Below, piece after piece: positions 12,801-25,500 of a stretch of 64,000 bases of DNA (position 1 is its first letter; each line of letters begins with the position of its first letter). The notes beneath the pieces were generated by a model, which worked only from the letters and a program-made list of their open reading frames with translations, searched no databases and was not told the DNA's origin. The DNA lies in the NCBI GenBank assembly GCA_040954595.2, contig CM082596.2:8432001-8496000 (forward strand). Direction: 5' to 3'. This stretch comes from Balanoglossus misakiensis. Its lineage: Eukaryota; Hemichordata. The position numbers and the translations under genes were made by a program.

Positions 12801-15800
12801 CACCTTAAGTCTGTTTGAGTAACCTTGCCCGGGTGAAGCAACCACCGAGATAAATTGTGGGACCTGACTGCTGGAAAAGTGGTCCAAATTGAACACAACT
12901 TCTTATTTATTCAAAATCATGACACTGAGACAAACATGAAATTATGTTGCAACCTTGAAGCATTGTATTGAGTGTTTACATCAATAACATACATGCTTTT
13001 TATTTATAAGTTTTCTCAGTTTATCATTTTAACTTAAGTTATTTCACTCTTGAGACATGTGGTTTTGATTTTCATTTGCCTGTTAATAATTTCTAGGGAA
13101 TATTATCAGTACTTGTAATATTTTCAGGTGTGTGTTATTTTTGATTTCTGTTTTCTGAAATATGCAAACGTAAATAATAAGTGTCAGTATGTATGGTAAC
13201 CAATGTGCCTTTGTGGATTGTGAATGGAGGAGAGATGAATTTCTTGGTGTGTCGACTTGTGCAGAGCTGCCGTCCTAACATTGATAAAATACATTATGTT
13301 AATGAGATTGTTCAATATTAACAAGCCGTGTGGTGGTCCCTAAGTTGTCTAACCATGAACTTGACTGCACCCTGTCTATTGATTCAGATTGGACAGGGCA
13401 GAAGTTACTCACACAAGTCTGCCATGCTTGTTCGCAACTCAGAACTGCTCGATTTTGATGCCAGTCGTTCCTGGTTCAGTTTCAAATGATTTTAAAATTT
13501 TCTTGATTTTAAATTATTACTGGTTCTCTGTATTTAAAGTAAATTTCGATAATCCTTTTGTGGAAACAGTGAAAGATACAAATGTATATTTCTGAGTTAA
13601 AGGCTTGAGTGTTTGATCGAGTGATATTGTTTAATGTGTGGCTGTTGTTGGTAGTCTTGTTCTAATGATGTCAAGGCCAATCACCTGCCATATTGGGTTT
13701 TTCTCCACAAATTTCACAACTGTTTACCAATTTCTTTGCGTTTTTATTACAAACCACACCTTCTGTTGAAAAACACCATTGTTTGGTCCATTATTTATTT
13801 ACAATTTGTTTTGTTTTTGTTTGTTGTTTTATTTTTAGATCTGGTCATGCTGATTATCATAATTTATGTGGCATGTCATGTAATGTATTGTAATGTATGA
13901 CGGCTGGTTGGAGAATGGATGTGGGCATTCAAAAAATTTGTTTACTATCATCTTCGACACTATAAACACAAATATCGGGTGACATGACTGGATTGATCAA
14001 GATCTTCGCAAGATTCTGTTTCAAAAATCATTGATTTCTGAAATCTCACAGGATCTCCAGATCCGACCAAGCAACAGTAGTCTCGAACTCTGAGTAAAAT
14101 CTTAAAATGACAGGAAAGTCCAGAATATGCAAATGTCAACACTCCACGCTAAAACAGATTAAAATTAAAAGATGTTTTTGAAGCCAAAGAAGATCTAATT
14201 TTATAAATGGTGGTGATTTTTTTGTATGAATTGCTGATGACTATGGGCTGATTCAGCATTTTATGCGCAGACCTTGAAATATTCTAAATGGTAAAAGAAG
14301 GTTCATTGACTGGCCTACTTAGCTTACATTGATATATTTAGATTCTGGAAACCATTACTGCAAGTTTGTGTTGACATTCTTGTTATATTTTAGCCAAGGT
14401 CACCAAAATACTTCCATATAATTTTTGTTCCAGAATTTTTTTGTTTAATATTTTACAACAGCCCATTTTAATGATTAGCAAAATTACTCAAAATTTCATT
14501 GTCAATATTTTACCAATATGATTATAATGACATTTACATAAAGCTACATATGTACATAATATTTTAAAAACTAAAGTCGGTTTATCACATAAATGATTAT
14601 ATGTCCACATACATGCATCTAACAATGGTAGTTTTTGCAGAATTTTGAATGAAAGTAATTTAGATGGTTTCTTGGAAGAAACAGTTAGCCATGATGCATA
14701 ATTTTATATACATGTGTTTACAAGCAGTAATCAGATTTTGTTTGACTCAACATTGATAAATTATTTGATTTCTGGTCTGTTTTCACCAATGCCGGAATAT
14801 TGCACTCTTCCGGAGTGAATTTCCTGAACGATTTGAACTTGATACATGAGAATATTGCCTTTATTCTTCCAGTTTCTGGAAAAATTATCGAAAGTTGAAA
14901 TATTGGACTGCGTGCAAAACCTACTGCTTTCAATTACGTGTATGTTTCTATGTTAATTGGTCCTAATATGGGTCACAGGCAGTGACATTGAATTATTAAC
15001 TTTGGCCTGATCTGTCTGTCTCTGTGAATAAAGAATCAATTCCTAATCTTCATGGGGGAAATGTCCGAATGACTCCCAACATGGTATGTTTACATTTTGC
15101 CTGTGGATTCGATGTTGTTATGTTGATGAAACATAGATGTAGATGTAGTACGACGGTGTGAAAATGTTGAGTTGTGAACAGCGCAGTGGTTGGGAGTTTA
15201 TACCCTGGGAAACTGGGTGGGGTTTAGTTGCAACCCTGGATGGGGAGAGCTGTAGCATCTACATTGATGTGGCCAACAACATTCACTTCATCTCTGTACT
15301 TCAGTCTTCATTTCTGACAACAAAGGCTGATATTTATATGACGATTGAACTTTATTTCCATTGTTTACACTATTGTACACTGTATTATTTTCATCCCCAA
15401 ATTGACATCTTTTTTTTTTTAATTTTCACTGTCTCGGGTTAGATTGTCAACAAGACACACTACTATGTCACTGTGTCTTGGTTTTTGCAGGAACTTTCAT
15501 GTCAGTGATAATTATGTATTGGAGTAATATTTCAATTCTGTATCATAGGAATTCTTGTTTTATAAATCTTTTTTTATTTACGCCCACCATAAAAGCAGAA
15601 CAAGGGAGTTTTTGCCAGGTGAAAACCACAAACAACTTGCAATTAGAAAGCTTTAATTCAGATTGCGTAGAATAGCTGCCTGTATAACCCATTGAAAATT
15701 AGCTGATATGTCAAATTTCAGCCCCCCTCCCCCCTCCAAAAACAAACCCTGGAGGATAATTCCACAGTGTGTATTTTTGCGCGTCGTTGGTTCATGTTAA

Positions 15801-18210
15801 TTGCCCACAGCAAACTGACAGTAATCACCACAAGTTCACCAAAACATGTAGGTTAATTCTGTAAAGGCAGTTTTGGAGAACAGCTTAATCAGAAATCAAT
15901 GTAAAGATGATCAGAAATTATACATATTTCTGTGATTTTCAATTGAGCTGATTTCTGCCACAGCGGATAACAGTTGTTTTGTCAGTTGTTTGCGTCATTC
16001 TTGGACCGATTTTACAACCAAACATGCAACAAAGTTTATGTAATGCTCAGTGTAGGATATGAGAGTAAAAATCTCACCAAAATGAATAAATGGTAAACAC
16101 CGATTATTCATTTTGGTGAGTTTTTCACTCTTGTGTCTACAAGTGGGATGGAAATTGTTTGTGGTCGAACGTTGATTCACTATATATCCACATGTAGAAT
16201 AACATAAATGGTGTCTTGAATCAAATATTAATGGAAAAAGGGGCAGCGAGAGAGAGAATTTGTCCCTTTAATACTAATCCTGATCAAATCTTTTTGTTCT
16301 ATAATTCTACAAAGTTGAGCAAGTGTGGCTTCTTTGTGTTAACAGATCATGAAAAGTACAATTCAGTGATTTTCAACAATCTTGTCGACACATCCCATTA
16401 CAAAAATTCATAGATATTTAAAGAGTGTACATTATTGATATACCTTGATCTGCTTCAGAAGCATTTTTAAATTTTGGATGTCTTTTACATTGTATAGAAC
16501 TGATCTGCTTCAGAAGCATTTTTAAATTTTGGATGTCTTTTACATTGTATAGAACTGATCTGCTTCAGAAACATTTTTAAATTTTGGATGTCTTTTACAT
16601 TGTATAGAACTGATCTGCTTCAGAAGCATTTTTAAATTTTGGATGTCTTTTACATTGTATAGAACTGATCTGCTTCAGAAACATTTTTAAATTTTGGATG
16701 TCTTTTACATTGTATAGAACTGATCAACACCACAAGCACTAGGTTGAACAAGTGTGTTTACAACTGTGTTTTCCAGCAAATCACCATGACAACACAGTTG
16801 GCAGCCATGTTAGACTCGGCACAGATTGGCACTGCTATTTTTACTTTCAGAAAATTGGTCTATATTCCCCCAAAAATCCCTGTGGCAACCCTTAACTCTC
16901 TTTTCTTTGTATCCAAAGAAAGACGTGTGTGATTAAATATTTCAGAGTTTGATATTCCAGGTCACAATTGATAACTAGAATTTAAGTTTAAAATTTGATA
17001 GCAAATCTCTATCAGGAATTGAGATTACCATTGAGCTTGAACACAAATGACCAGATAAAAAGATCAAATGAAAAATTTATATTAACACTGTCATATTTCA
17101 GTTGACTCTGTGACTTCCTCCTCTACCATGATCCCCCCAAAACGCAGGCAATGATGGATAGTACATGATTGAATCAAACCTTTGTTTTTAGCTGCATCAT
17201 AATTGATATGCGTCAATTGTCACATTGCATTGCCTGCTGATTCCTCCATGTTGCAGTGTTTCATCTAGACAGGGGGAGTCACTCTTGATGGACATGTTGC
17301 CCCCCCCCCCTCATTAATTGTTCAAGGTGCAACCAAGCCACAACATGAAATGATTTCAGTCATACTAGGCTGCAGAGATCCACACTGCGAAAAACAAACA
17401 AATAAATAATATTCTTAGCAAAGGGAGATAATCACCCTGTAGGTGCCATCCTGACTGTTTTGTTGGAAAACTGTTTCATATTTAACTTTAATTCTGGAAT
17501 GTGATTAGTTAGGCCGTTTCAGGCCTTTCTGGGGCGCAAAGGCTTAACATAAAGAATTTAGATATGCTCCAAATTCAAAATGGACTAAATCGGTAATGAA
17601 ACTAGAGTGTTCTGAGTGTGCATTGCAGTCTTTGAGATCCCATAATATGCAAAATGCGTGGTTTCTTAAGGATGTGCGCGCAGAACATAAACCGGAAACA
17701 TTGCGCGCCCGTCTTTTCCCCATAGGATTACATTGATAATCGCTAGAAAACAAACTTCTACTATTGTCAGTCATTTTCAGGAAATTTCACACATAGCTCA
17801 GTCCAGCAAATATAAATTCATTGGTCAAATAAAATATAGGGGTCACTGCGCTCTATTTTGAGATAAATTGCGTTAAAATTTTTGCCCATAGACAAACCAT
17901 TGGTGGAAAATGCTGAGTCGGCAGTTTTCTTCTATTATCGACTAAATTCATGGCTCTGTATTTCATAAACAAGCACGGTGACCCCTATATTTTATTTGAC
18001 CAATGAATCCAAAAGTCCACAATTAAAAGAAATGACAATACTTTCAATTTTATTGAACGTACATCCTTAACTATCTTTCTTTCTTTTTTTTTGTTGTTGC
18101 AGGTTACACGACGTCGTTCCACCAGCCAGATCGAGAAGCCGAGCTTCTTTTGGGAGTTGGTGGGGACGATCCGTCGCCGTGCCTCTTTTACACGAGGCAG
18201 CTCCGTCTGA
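3248..18210 (+). CDS. BCL2L11: BH3-only pro-apoptotic protein, BIM/BMF-like (three coding exons)
   Basis: Coding exons are 3248-3821, 11087-11286 and 18103-18210; phases match (1, then 0) and give 293 residues. BH3-only proteins of this family bind anti-apoptotic BCL-2 proteins through one amphipathic helix and trigger mitochondrial apoptosis. The BH3 helix is about residues 237-254, with core GRELRRISDEF holding the invariant L243 and D248; the preceding EPADIRPEI closely resembles vertebrate BIM. Exon 1 carries STQT (149-152), the type of dynein-light-chain motif that tethers BIM and BMF, beside a Cys cluster (CYFCG, 135-139) that recalls BMF, then an acidic stretch (~164-190). The C terminus (FFWELVGTIRRRASF) is aromatic and basic rather than a clear membrane anchor. 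BimEL has 198 residues, so the N terminus here is longer. An upstream ATG at 3221 would lie before a likely acceptor (3231-3232), so I chose 3248. The ORF structure and BH3 are certain; assignment to BIM over BMF is inference, and it may predate their split. Confidence 0.9.
7336..8188. mobile_element. 853-bp DNA transposon relic with ~32-bp TIRs
   Basis: Terminal inverted repeats start CACGGTTACTAGAAGAAGAC at 7336 and end as its complement at 8188, about 32 bp matching. The flanks repeat ATTGAAA on both sides (7329-7335 and 8189-8195), a 7-bp target duplication, or 8 bp if one base has changed. That length would fit a hAT-type element. Short open frames inside (such as 7603-7824 minus) show no transposase motif, so it is probably non-autonomous. 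Confidence 0.75.
10696..11040. mobile_element. TTAA foldback MITE, full-length copy (345 bp)
   Basis: Starts AGGGACAAAGTCTCTCTC and ends with the near-complement; TTAA flanks both sides (10692-10695, 11041-11044). The two halves are largely complementary, around AATGAATAATCGGTGTTTAC. TTAA flanks suggest mobilisation by a piggyBac-type transposase. Its edge is 46 bp upstream of BIM/BMF exon 2. Confidence 0.8.
11087..11286 (+). CDS. BCL2L11: BIM/BMF-like coding exon 2 (BH3 exon)
   Basis: Residues 192-258. Acceptor GGCAATTAG, donor AGG|GTCAGT. An Arg/Ser-rich lead (NNRWRSRSE) precedes EPADIRPEI and the BH3 core. The 200-bp length carries phase 1 into phase 0, matching both neighbours. Confidence 0.93.
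16050..16267. mobile_element. TTAA foldback MITE, left-truncated copy
   Basis: Begins within the central palindrome (GGATATGAGAGTAAAAATC) and runs to the right terminus GACAAA-complement end, followed by TTAA at 16268-16271. The left half is missing. Confidence 0.7.
16446..16725. repeat. Five-copy 55-bp tandem repeat
   Basis: Units begin TGATCTGCTTCAGAAGCATT at 16446, 16501, 16556, 16611 and 16666, with a stub at 16721. Units are nearly identical; the visible change is GCATTT versus ACATTT in units 3 and 5, so units 2-3 and 4-5 look like a duplicated pair. Confidence 0.92.
17816..18008. repeat. 193-bp palindromic element near the last BIM/BMF exon
   Basis: 31-bp arms, identical as inverted repeats, at 17816-17846 (ATTCATTGGTCAAATAAAAT...) and 17978-18008, around a 131-bp loop. 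The right arm ends 94 bp before the exon 3 acceptor. A TIR-only element is likely; no coding sequence. Confidence 0.75.
18103..18210 (+). CDS. BCL2L11: BIM/BMF-like coding exon 3 (C-terminal tail)
   Basis: Residues 259-293 and TGA. Acceptor TTGTTGTTGCAG, phase 0, matching exon 2. Encodes VTRRRSTSQIEKPSFFWEL and a basic end with RRRASF. Vertebrate BIM and BMF also end in a hydrophobic, Trp-containing segment. Confidence 0.85.
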   Translation, partial: VTRRRSTSQIEKPSFFWELVGTIRRRASFTRGSSV

Positions 18211-21200
18211 ACGCGAGAAAAAAAAACAAGTCACTACAATCGGACACAAAAGAAGCCTTTCTCAGCAAATGAGAATTATTTTAACGAACAGTACTGAAGG
18301 ATTGTGACAGTGTACTGGGTATATAAACGATTGGTGCTGTGGACATGAAGTCAATTTGTCACTTCTAAAAATGGCTGCTACCAAATAGACAATTGGAAGG
18401 AATTCCATCATTACATGCTGCCTCATGCCAACCCTTGGCTTTATATGTGTTTTCTTTGTCAATCTTGGTAGACGTTTACCAAAATTGCAAGCATTTACAA
18501 CGAGTTTGTATTTCTTTTTTTTTGTGTCGATCAGTCTTTCAAAGCTACCTAAGCTAAGGTACATCAGGTAATATACTCTGACTCCATAATTCTGGCATCA
18601 TCATCATATCTTGACAAAAAAAAGCCTTCCATCCTCCATTTTTCTTTCCTGTGGAATTTCTTAAAACGTAATGGTATTTGTTGCAGGTGACCGTTTTTTG
18701 AGTGACTCAAAAATAATGACCAAAGATCTTTTTGTAAAAAAAAAATACACAAAAAACCTACAATCCAAATTGACATTATTTCCAAAAAAATGTTCATAAT
18801 TTTTTTAAAGAAAATGTTGAAAAAAGAAAGTAAAGAAAAGAGAAAGTGAGAGAGGGCAATAAGTTTTGTGGGTAAAATGTCCAGGATCAAAATGTGCAAG
18901 AATTTACAGTGACTTTGAAAAGAGTATCCATATTTTACGGTGAAACTCGTCCGTTTGTTTGTTTGTTTGTTAATTTATTGCAATGTCAGGTTACAGTGTT
19001 TGACCTTGTCCATGTTAATATTCAAATGAGTGTCATCATCTTGATATCTATGTGTTGTCATGACTACATCGAAAATCTTACTATGCTGCACATAAAATGG
19101 TTTTGTCATCATACTGAGTCGTCGTCGTGGCCACTCAGAATTTCTCAATATTTTGTTGTGTCAGTGGTGTAGAGGTAATGTATGCAATCTCCATGGCAAC
19201 TGATATCTACTTAGCAACAGTCTTGTTGACCATGTTTCTCAAAAGTGTGCTAAATGCTGCTGACACTCAATCGTGGTCTTTACTTGTAGCTTGTTTTGCA
19301 AGCATAAAACAAAAATTTGAAAACTAGTTTTAAGACTTAAAGAGACTCAAGTACTATAATGTCATTGTAGAATTAAATGACAACTACAATAGACTAAAAA
19401 AATGAGCATTAAACTTCTAATCTCGAAGGACCTCACCGATCAGAATTCAGGGACCACAAGAAGGTCTTTTTTAGGTGCTTTTAGTCACAAAAACTGCCCA
19501 TATCGTCACGATTGGCTGTCGCCTACAGCTGCCAATCTGATTCCTCCAATCACAATACAGGTACAGTAGACCTCATTTGCATATAATAATGAATGGTCAA
19601 GTTCTGAGAGTTTGCCAATCAGAAGCGTGGAAATCAAATGTTTATTATAATTAGTGTTACTTTGGCACTGGCGTCTATTGCTAATGCGAGACGATACGTT
19701 GTGTCCATAATTTGTGAGAAGTACAGCTCAGTGATAAACACAAAAACTCTTTGAACTCTAGACTGTCATATGTGAACTTTACATCAGCAGATTGTCTTGA
19801 CATTTTTTGTACTCCCTGAAAAGTACTTAAGACAAGGGAGAATCAGATGCTGCATTCAATAAGGTCTTGACTTTTTTTCTGTAACCAGTGTGTCACTGCC
19901 AAATCAACAATGATGGCTCTTCTTTTGTCTGCTTACTTTGATCACCCAGTATATGAACACACTACCATTTAGCAGGTTGGCATGGAAACACAGGAATGGG
20001 CGCTTTTTGTGTCATGTAACCATGGAAACATACCGAGGGGTCTGTCTGGACGCTGGATCTGCCACCTGAGTTTGCATTTAGCTATTTACAGTTTGAAAAT
20101 GAGTTGAACTCTGAGAGCTCTGCTCTACAACCAAGTGTTGAAATACGAGGATACTCAACTCTGAGAGATGCAGTTGAATTAGGAGAACTTTATATGATTT
20201 AGGTTACCATGGTGATCATGTTATGTGATCATCACGGTCAACATTTTTGTGCTTTATTCCAACCATTCGAACCATAATCTTAAAAAAAATGAAAGAATCG
20301 TTTGATGCTATGAATTGTAAAAAACTAGAATTGCTGTAAATATGAAGCCTTTTTGCTTATAAATTTCAATATTTTTGCCAACAGCGTATTCACTGAATGA
20401 TTTTGAAACTCAAAACAGCTGTCCTGTGGCACGACATGGTTTGACCAATCACCATACAGATATTGAAAGGTGTGTTTTCCACTATAAGCTTCATGAGTTA
20501 CAAATTTTGCACCGGATAGATCCGGATTTCGGAGGTGGGGGTGTACTGTACATGTAAACCAGACTTTTTTCCAACGTTTTGACAAAAGTATGGCATTATT
20601 TGTGAAATATTGAGATGTGGTCAACCAACAGTACTTACAACTGAAGTCAACACACTTTTATAGTCTATGCACAGCATCCTGCAATGTGACCAAATACTAA
20701 TTTACGAAGGATGCTTTTGGACTCCTCAACCGTTCATTTGAGTTCAGTGATTACTTTTTATATGTTTTATGAAGATGTTTATTTTTTATCAAGAATGAGA
20801 AGAAGAAAAAGAATTTTTTTTTTTTGCATTTGATACAAATTTTAGAAATAAACTAGTATCTTGTACATGTCTCTGGAAAACAGCGATGCTTCTTGACCTT
20901 TGACCTATTCTAAATCAAACCTTGTATTCTGGGGCAGTTGGGTCTGATATTTACAACATTTATTTAAGTTAAGCGGCTCTACCGAGCTCAAAGTTATAGA
21001 AAAACTTCTCCCAATGCAGCTGTAATTTGTTGCTGTTATCCAGTTCAATTAAATCCTAGTTTTGTGAATGTTTTGCTCAAAATTTGCAAAATTAATCAGT
21101 AGTTTTGTACCTCTGTTTGGACGACATATTGTCCTCAGATTCTACTCCTTCTCTTTGCAGTAATAAAATGGTTGAGGATTTCAAATGGGTGTAAAAAATG

Positions 21201-22533
21201 ACACATTCCATTGTTCATCATATAATGTTCATACCTAAAGTTGGTGAATCATATCTATTAGTATCTGTATGGTGGTTTACATAGACACCTTGATTATATT
21301 GGAATCAACAGCAAAGATGTTTTTAAGAATTCAACACGAACAGGGTGTACGGATTTCACAGTGTACCTCATCGTTAGTATAATCGATTTCTTAAGCTGTA
21401 AATATATTTATATCTTTTTAACGAACTTGATTGTGACGATTTTCAATGATTGGGGCTGAGAAGTCCTGCTTTGACCAATCAGTGTTGACTTCTGATGCAC
21501 GTGACTTACAAAACTGAATCAACCCAAATCGCCCATTGTTGGCACCGTTTCCATAGGGATCGACAGCCAACGTGTTTCTCATTACCAAAAGCAACCAATA
21601 CTACGTGTGTATAACAAACCTACCAGAAGTTTGTATTCCAATTATAAGAGGACCAACAATCGGTATCATGCACAAAAATTACTAAGCTAAATCGCATGAA
21701 ATGTGGTTAATTTTTCTTTTTTGTTGTCCGCCATATGAAGACACCAGTAGTAAAGCACTCCCAAGCTTAGATAAACCTATGCAATACTCCTTAAAAGTCA
21801 AAAATGTCCCCTTCTGTCAAGACGCCAGCTTTCTGTAATGGTCGGACAAGTCTTGTGTGAGCAGGATAGTTTGCGCCCGTGTTACCATAGTAACTACGTT
21901 ACAGTAGAAATCAGAGTTAGTACAACCAAAGGCAGTCACTCCAAACCACAAATCCCAGCTATTTTTGTTTTTGTTTTACAACCGTATGAAAAGAACAAAC
22001 AGTAAACAATAAAATAAAGATCGCTATATTTCAAAGTACTAACGCTGACGTCGTCGTTTGTTGAGAGACGCGAATCACGCCCTACTAAAAATTTACATGA
22101 ACAAGGCATAATTCCAATTCATCACCATGGACAACCGTTTTGGGGATATACTGGACATCATGACCAAAAATTGTCCGAAAGCCAATTCTCTAGATAGCAA
22201 GGAGTCTACTGGTTGTGGTGTCTTTTTTAATGAATGGACTGTGACGTCATAGCTGAAGATAGTCACAGTTGACCGAGAGAGTCATTTTGGTTTTTACTGC
22301 CAACCAGGTGGAACACGTGCACTCAGGTTAACAGGTGGCATTTCAATCAACATTGCAGCTGAATTTCGCTTTCAAAGCGTATTTTTCCCTCTTTATTCAT
22401 TCCTGTCAAGTTGAGTCGATATCGTTATAGTAGACATTATAACTCCGAAATTTCATGCATATCGTGGATTGGTCATTTTCTTGATATTGGGTTCACTAAT
22501 ATGTAATGTCTAGTTAGTTCTTGAGGTAATAAA
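18211..22533 (+). other. 3' UTR and downstream flank of the BIM/BMF-like gene
   Basis: No coding exon seen. Canonical AATAAA signals on the plus strand are at 20847-20852, 21163-21168 and 22528-22533; the last is followed by a GT-rich stretch (GGTGTGTGTTTG). Which one ends the transcript cannot be told from sequence alone. Confidence 0.4.
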
Positions 22534-25500
22534 GCAATGTGTATTAAACTATAAAACAACTCGTTTGGTGTGTGTTTGCATGTCCTGGTGGCCTTTATGT
22601 GGTTGGCTCTGTCAAAAGTTTTATATATCGTGAAAATCAGACCAAATTGGAATGTTGTTTGTGTTCATAAGTTCAAAGGTATAAAGAAGATAATATTTCC
22701 ACTTTGATATGGTCTGAGGTACAAAGATGACCTCTTTCAAGTCTTTTGATAAGTATATTACAATTGGGTATTTTTGTTTCTTGAATACCGCTTAGGTCAA
22801 CTCCTGTCAACTGAGAGAGCAAAAACTTTATACTGGCCAGTTTTTGCTGACCAATAAGAGTGAATCTGTAGTAAATTTAGCGATTTTTGTAGTCGATAAA
22901 TCGAAGTTTCGATCTCTTAGAATCGATAACTTTGGCTAGTGGTACAAAAGTACTTTGCCAAAGATTCAATTTACAAAATCCTGTCAGGGTTTTTATACTA
23001 TATGATCCTTGCATGTCGTTCGATATTATTTAATTTTGGGTTGTTTTTTTAAGTTGTTTACTGCTCCCGGAGTTTGTTGGCGGTCAATTTTGGACAGAGT
23101 GACGCCAACGCACCACCGGAGTTCAGGACAGAATTAGGTAGAGAGGGGAACACGTACGGACAATAGTTAGCGTATGAGAACTTTGAGTCTGTTTGTGACC
23201 TTCACCGTTCTGCTAAGTGACCTTCACCATGGGCAACGTCGGCGCAATGGAACTTGCAATCGTGTTCCTCAGTGGCAGGTTTGACCATCGAACGCTCACA
23301 CGAAAGTTCAAAACTGTTCAAACTCCCCTCGACTCCAAATCAACTGAAATAGGACAGTCTGAAGTTTCTTGGCGGTTGTTGGCAAATTGCCAAGAGAAAA
23401 TTGGGACGCTGACAATAGAGACACCAAAATATCCTCAGCGAAGGGACCATGAATTGGCAACAGCTGCCGTAAAAGGGTGCAATTGTGAAAAGGCTGATAA
23501 CCAAACACAACTCTAAGCACGATTTAGGTCATGCCAAAATTTGCTCGCCTGCGAAGTGAAAAAAATTAAAAAATGGCACATCTGGGCCAATCGAGTAGCC
23601 TTTTGGTCATTTTGCTTTCATTGAACAATCCAACGAGACCATACTGATAGAAGATGCCGACAAGTCTGTGGTTTTGGTCATATGCACGTTTTGTGAGGGC
23701 CACTTGTATATTTTCTACACTCTGTCCCGTCCGTATAGGGGAGGACAAACGAGATCTTCTGTAAACGCCACGTAAAGTTACACTTCTAAAAACGATAAAT
23801 ATCCAAAGATTTTGTTCTGTTGTTATTCATCTATCACCTTCTCAAGAAGCAATGTTATACATTTACAGGAGAAATTATTTCTGTTGAGGGTGTGTTAATT
23901 GAAAATGGTTTTGGAGAGGTTACCAGACTACGGAGTAAACAAATTCTGGCCATACTCGAACAAGTTCTTCACTTTATAACCGCCAAAATGTTTGTACTGT
24001 TTTGGGTTTTGAATTAACGGTGTTTTTGACCACTTTTCATGTGTCAGGATTTAATACAGCGCGTGAAATATACGTGCACTCAAACGTGGTGCAACTAAGC
24101 GATTGTAAGTCATTGTCGTCCACGTTCAAACTGTGTTTGGAGTATGTATATCAACACCGTGACGGCCGTCAACTTCAAAAAAATCCTTTGTGTGTGTTGT
24201 ACACAAAAGTCTAAAGTGTTCAAATTCTCGACTCTTCACATATTGTCTTGAAAGTGACACAGGTTTGACGTTAACTGAAGTCTAGTCAAAGCTATTCTCA
24301 TCCGAATATTACTGTGAGGACCCAACCAACCAACAATATGTGAACTACTACCAAGTGCAAGTCCATTTACAGTACATTTGTACAATAATAGAAGTTGACG
24401 TTAAATTGTGAATTGTGTGGGTCTCCACTTGAACATGCAATATTCCCTTATAGAAACTGCTGAGTATATCTACCACTAGCGAGTAGCTACTCGACTTCTT
24501 GTACGAGTCATGTGAATGGTGGTACTGCTGAAGACAGAGAACGATATAAGTCATAACAGTCTGTGAGTACAGTACTGAAAAAACACAGACTTTGTGTGGG
24601 CAGGACGCAAGTGCTTTGAATGAGTGGCCTCTTTGCTTGTTCTGGACTGTAGTAAGAGCGTTGTTACCGAAAAACTCAACTTTGTCGAGTGCTGTCGTCA
24701 GATCACTTATGTAAATGAGCCTTTTCACTTTTCAGACCCGTTTATATTGAATTGGCGGCCCATCCTGAAAGAGATTCTATAATTGTTATTTATTACCCGA
24801 TATTGTTCAATTTGTTCGTTCGTGACGTCATTTCTTTGAGGAATAATAATTTCTGTACAAGGCACTGGAAGGTGAAAACAATGGTGCGGCAAAATTGGCT
24901 ATTTCTTCCACGTCAGAAAAATTTAGAAATATAGCTTTTTGTTGATATGATTTCTCCCCCCCCCCCCCCTCCAGCGTCTTCCAATACGAAATATCTTGGT
25001 GACGGTACATGGGTTCATAGTTCAAAACTACCTGGAGACGTGATAGACCATGGAGGTACCTCCATGGATAGACTGAGCTGATGTGTGTGTACATCGTCTG
25101 TTAACCTGTGCTCAATTCTGACCTACTTCGTGCATGTCTGGGTGTCGTCTGTCGAAACTTAAAACCCAGTCAAATGTACTGGACACTTCAGTGATATGCA
25201 GGTCCTGTCATTGAAATTGGATATGCTAATTTAGCTCCTGTGAACGACGACCATCCAAGTAATCTTTATGCCAGTGCCCTTTGTCAGGGTATTTAATTTA
25301 TCGGATTTTAATACGGACATGAATTTCCCTGTCGAGGCACGAACTTTCCCTGAATTTCAAGGTCAGGCGGACTCATGACGGTTTGCATGCCGCGCCTGCG
25401 CAGTGGTGGGCTGTAAATAATCCTTAAAAGGAATGCATGGGAGGGCTTTAAAACGGTCAAAGACTGTGGATTGGATCAGGCCACCTTGCAATGGGCGTCC

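Larger units (their letters stand above)
11287..18102 (+). other. Intron 2 of the BIM/BMF-like gene (6.8 kb)
   Basis: GTCAGT donor and a T-rich tract ending TTGTTGTTGCAG. It holds a left-truncated TTAA foldback copy (16050-16267), a 55-bp tandem repeat (16446-16725) and a 193-bp palindromic element (17816-18008) close to the acceptor. No other exon recognised. Confidence 0.75.

Noticed and set aside
16446-16725. CRISPR-like array
   Set aside because: The 55-bp units are contiguous with no unique spacers, and the genome is eukaryotic.
23217-23516. 99-codon plus-strand frame
   Set aside because: No recognisable domain, no splice context; both strands are open here, so chance is the simplest explanation.
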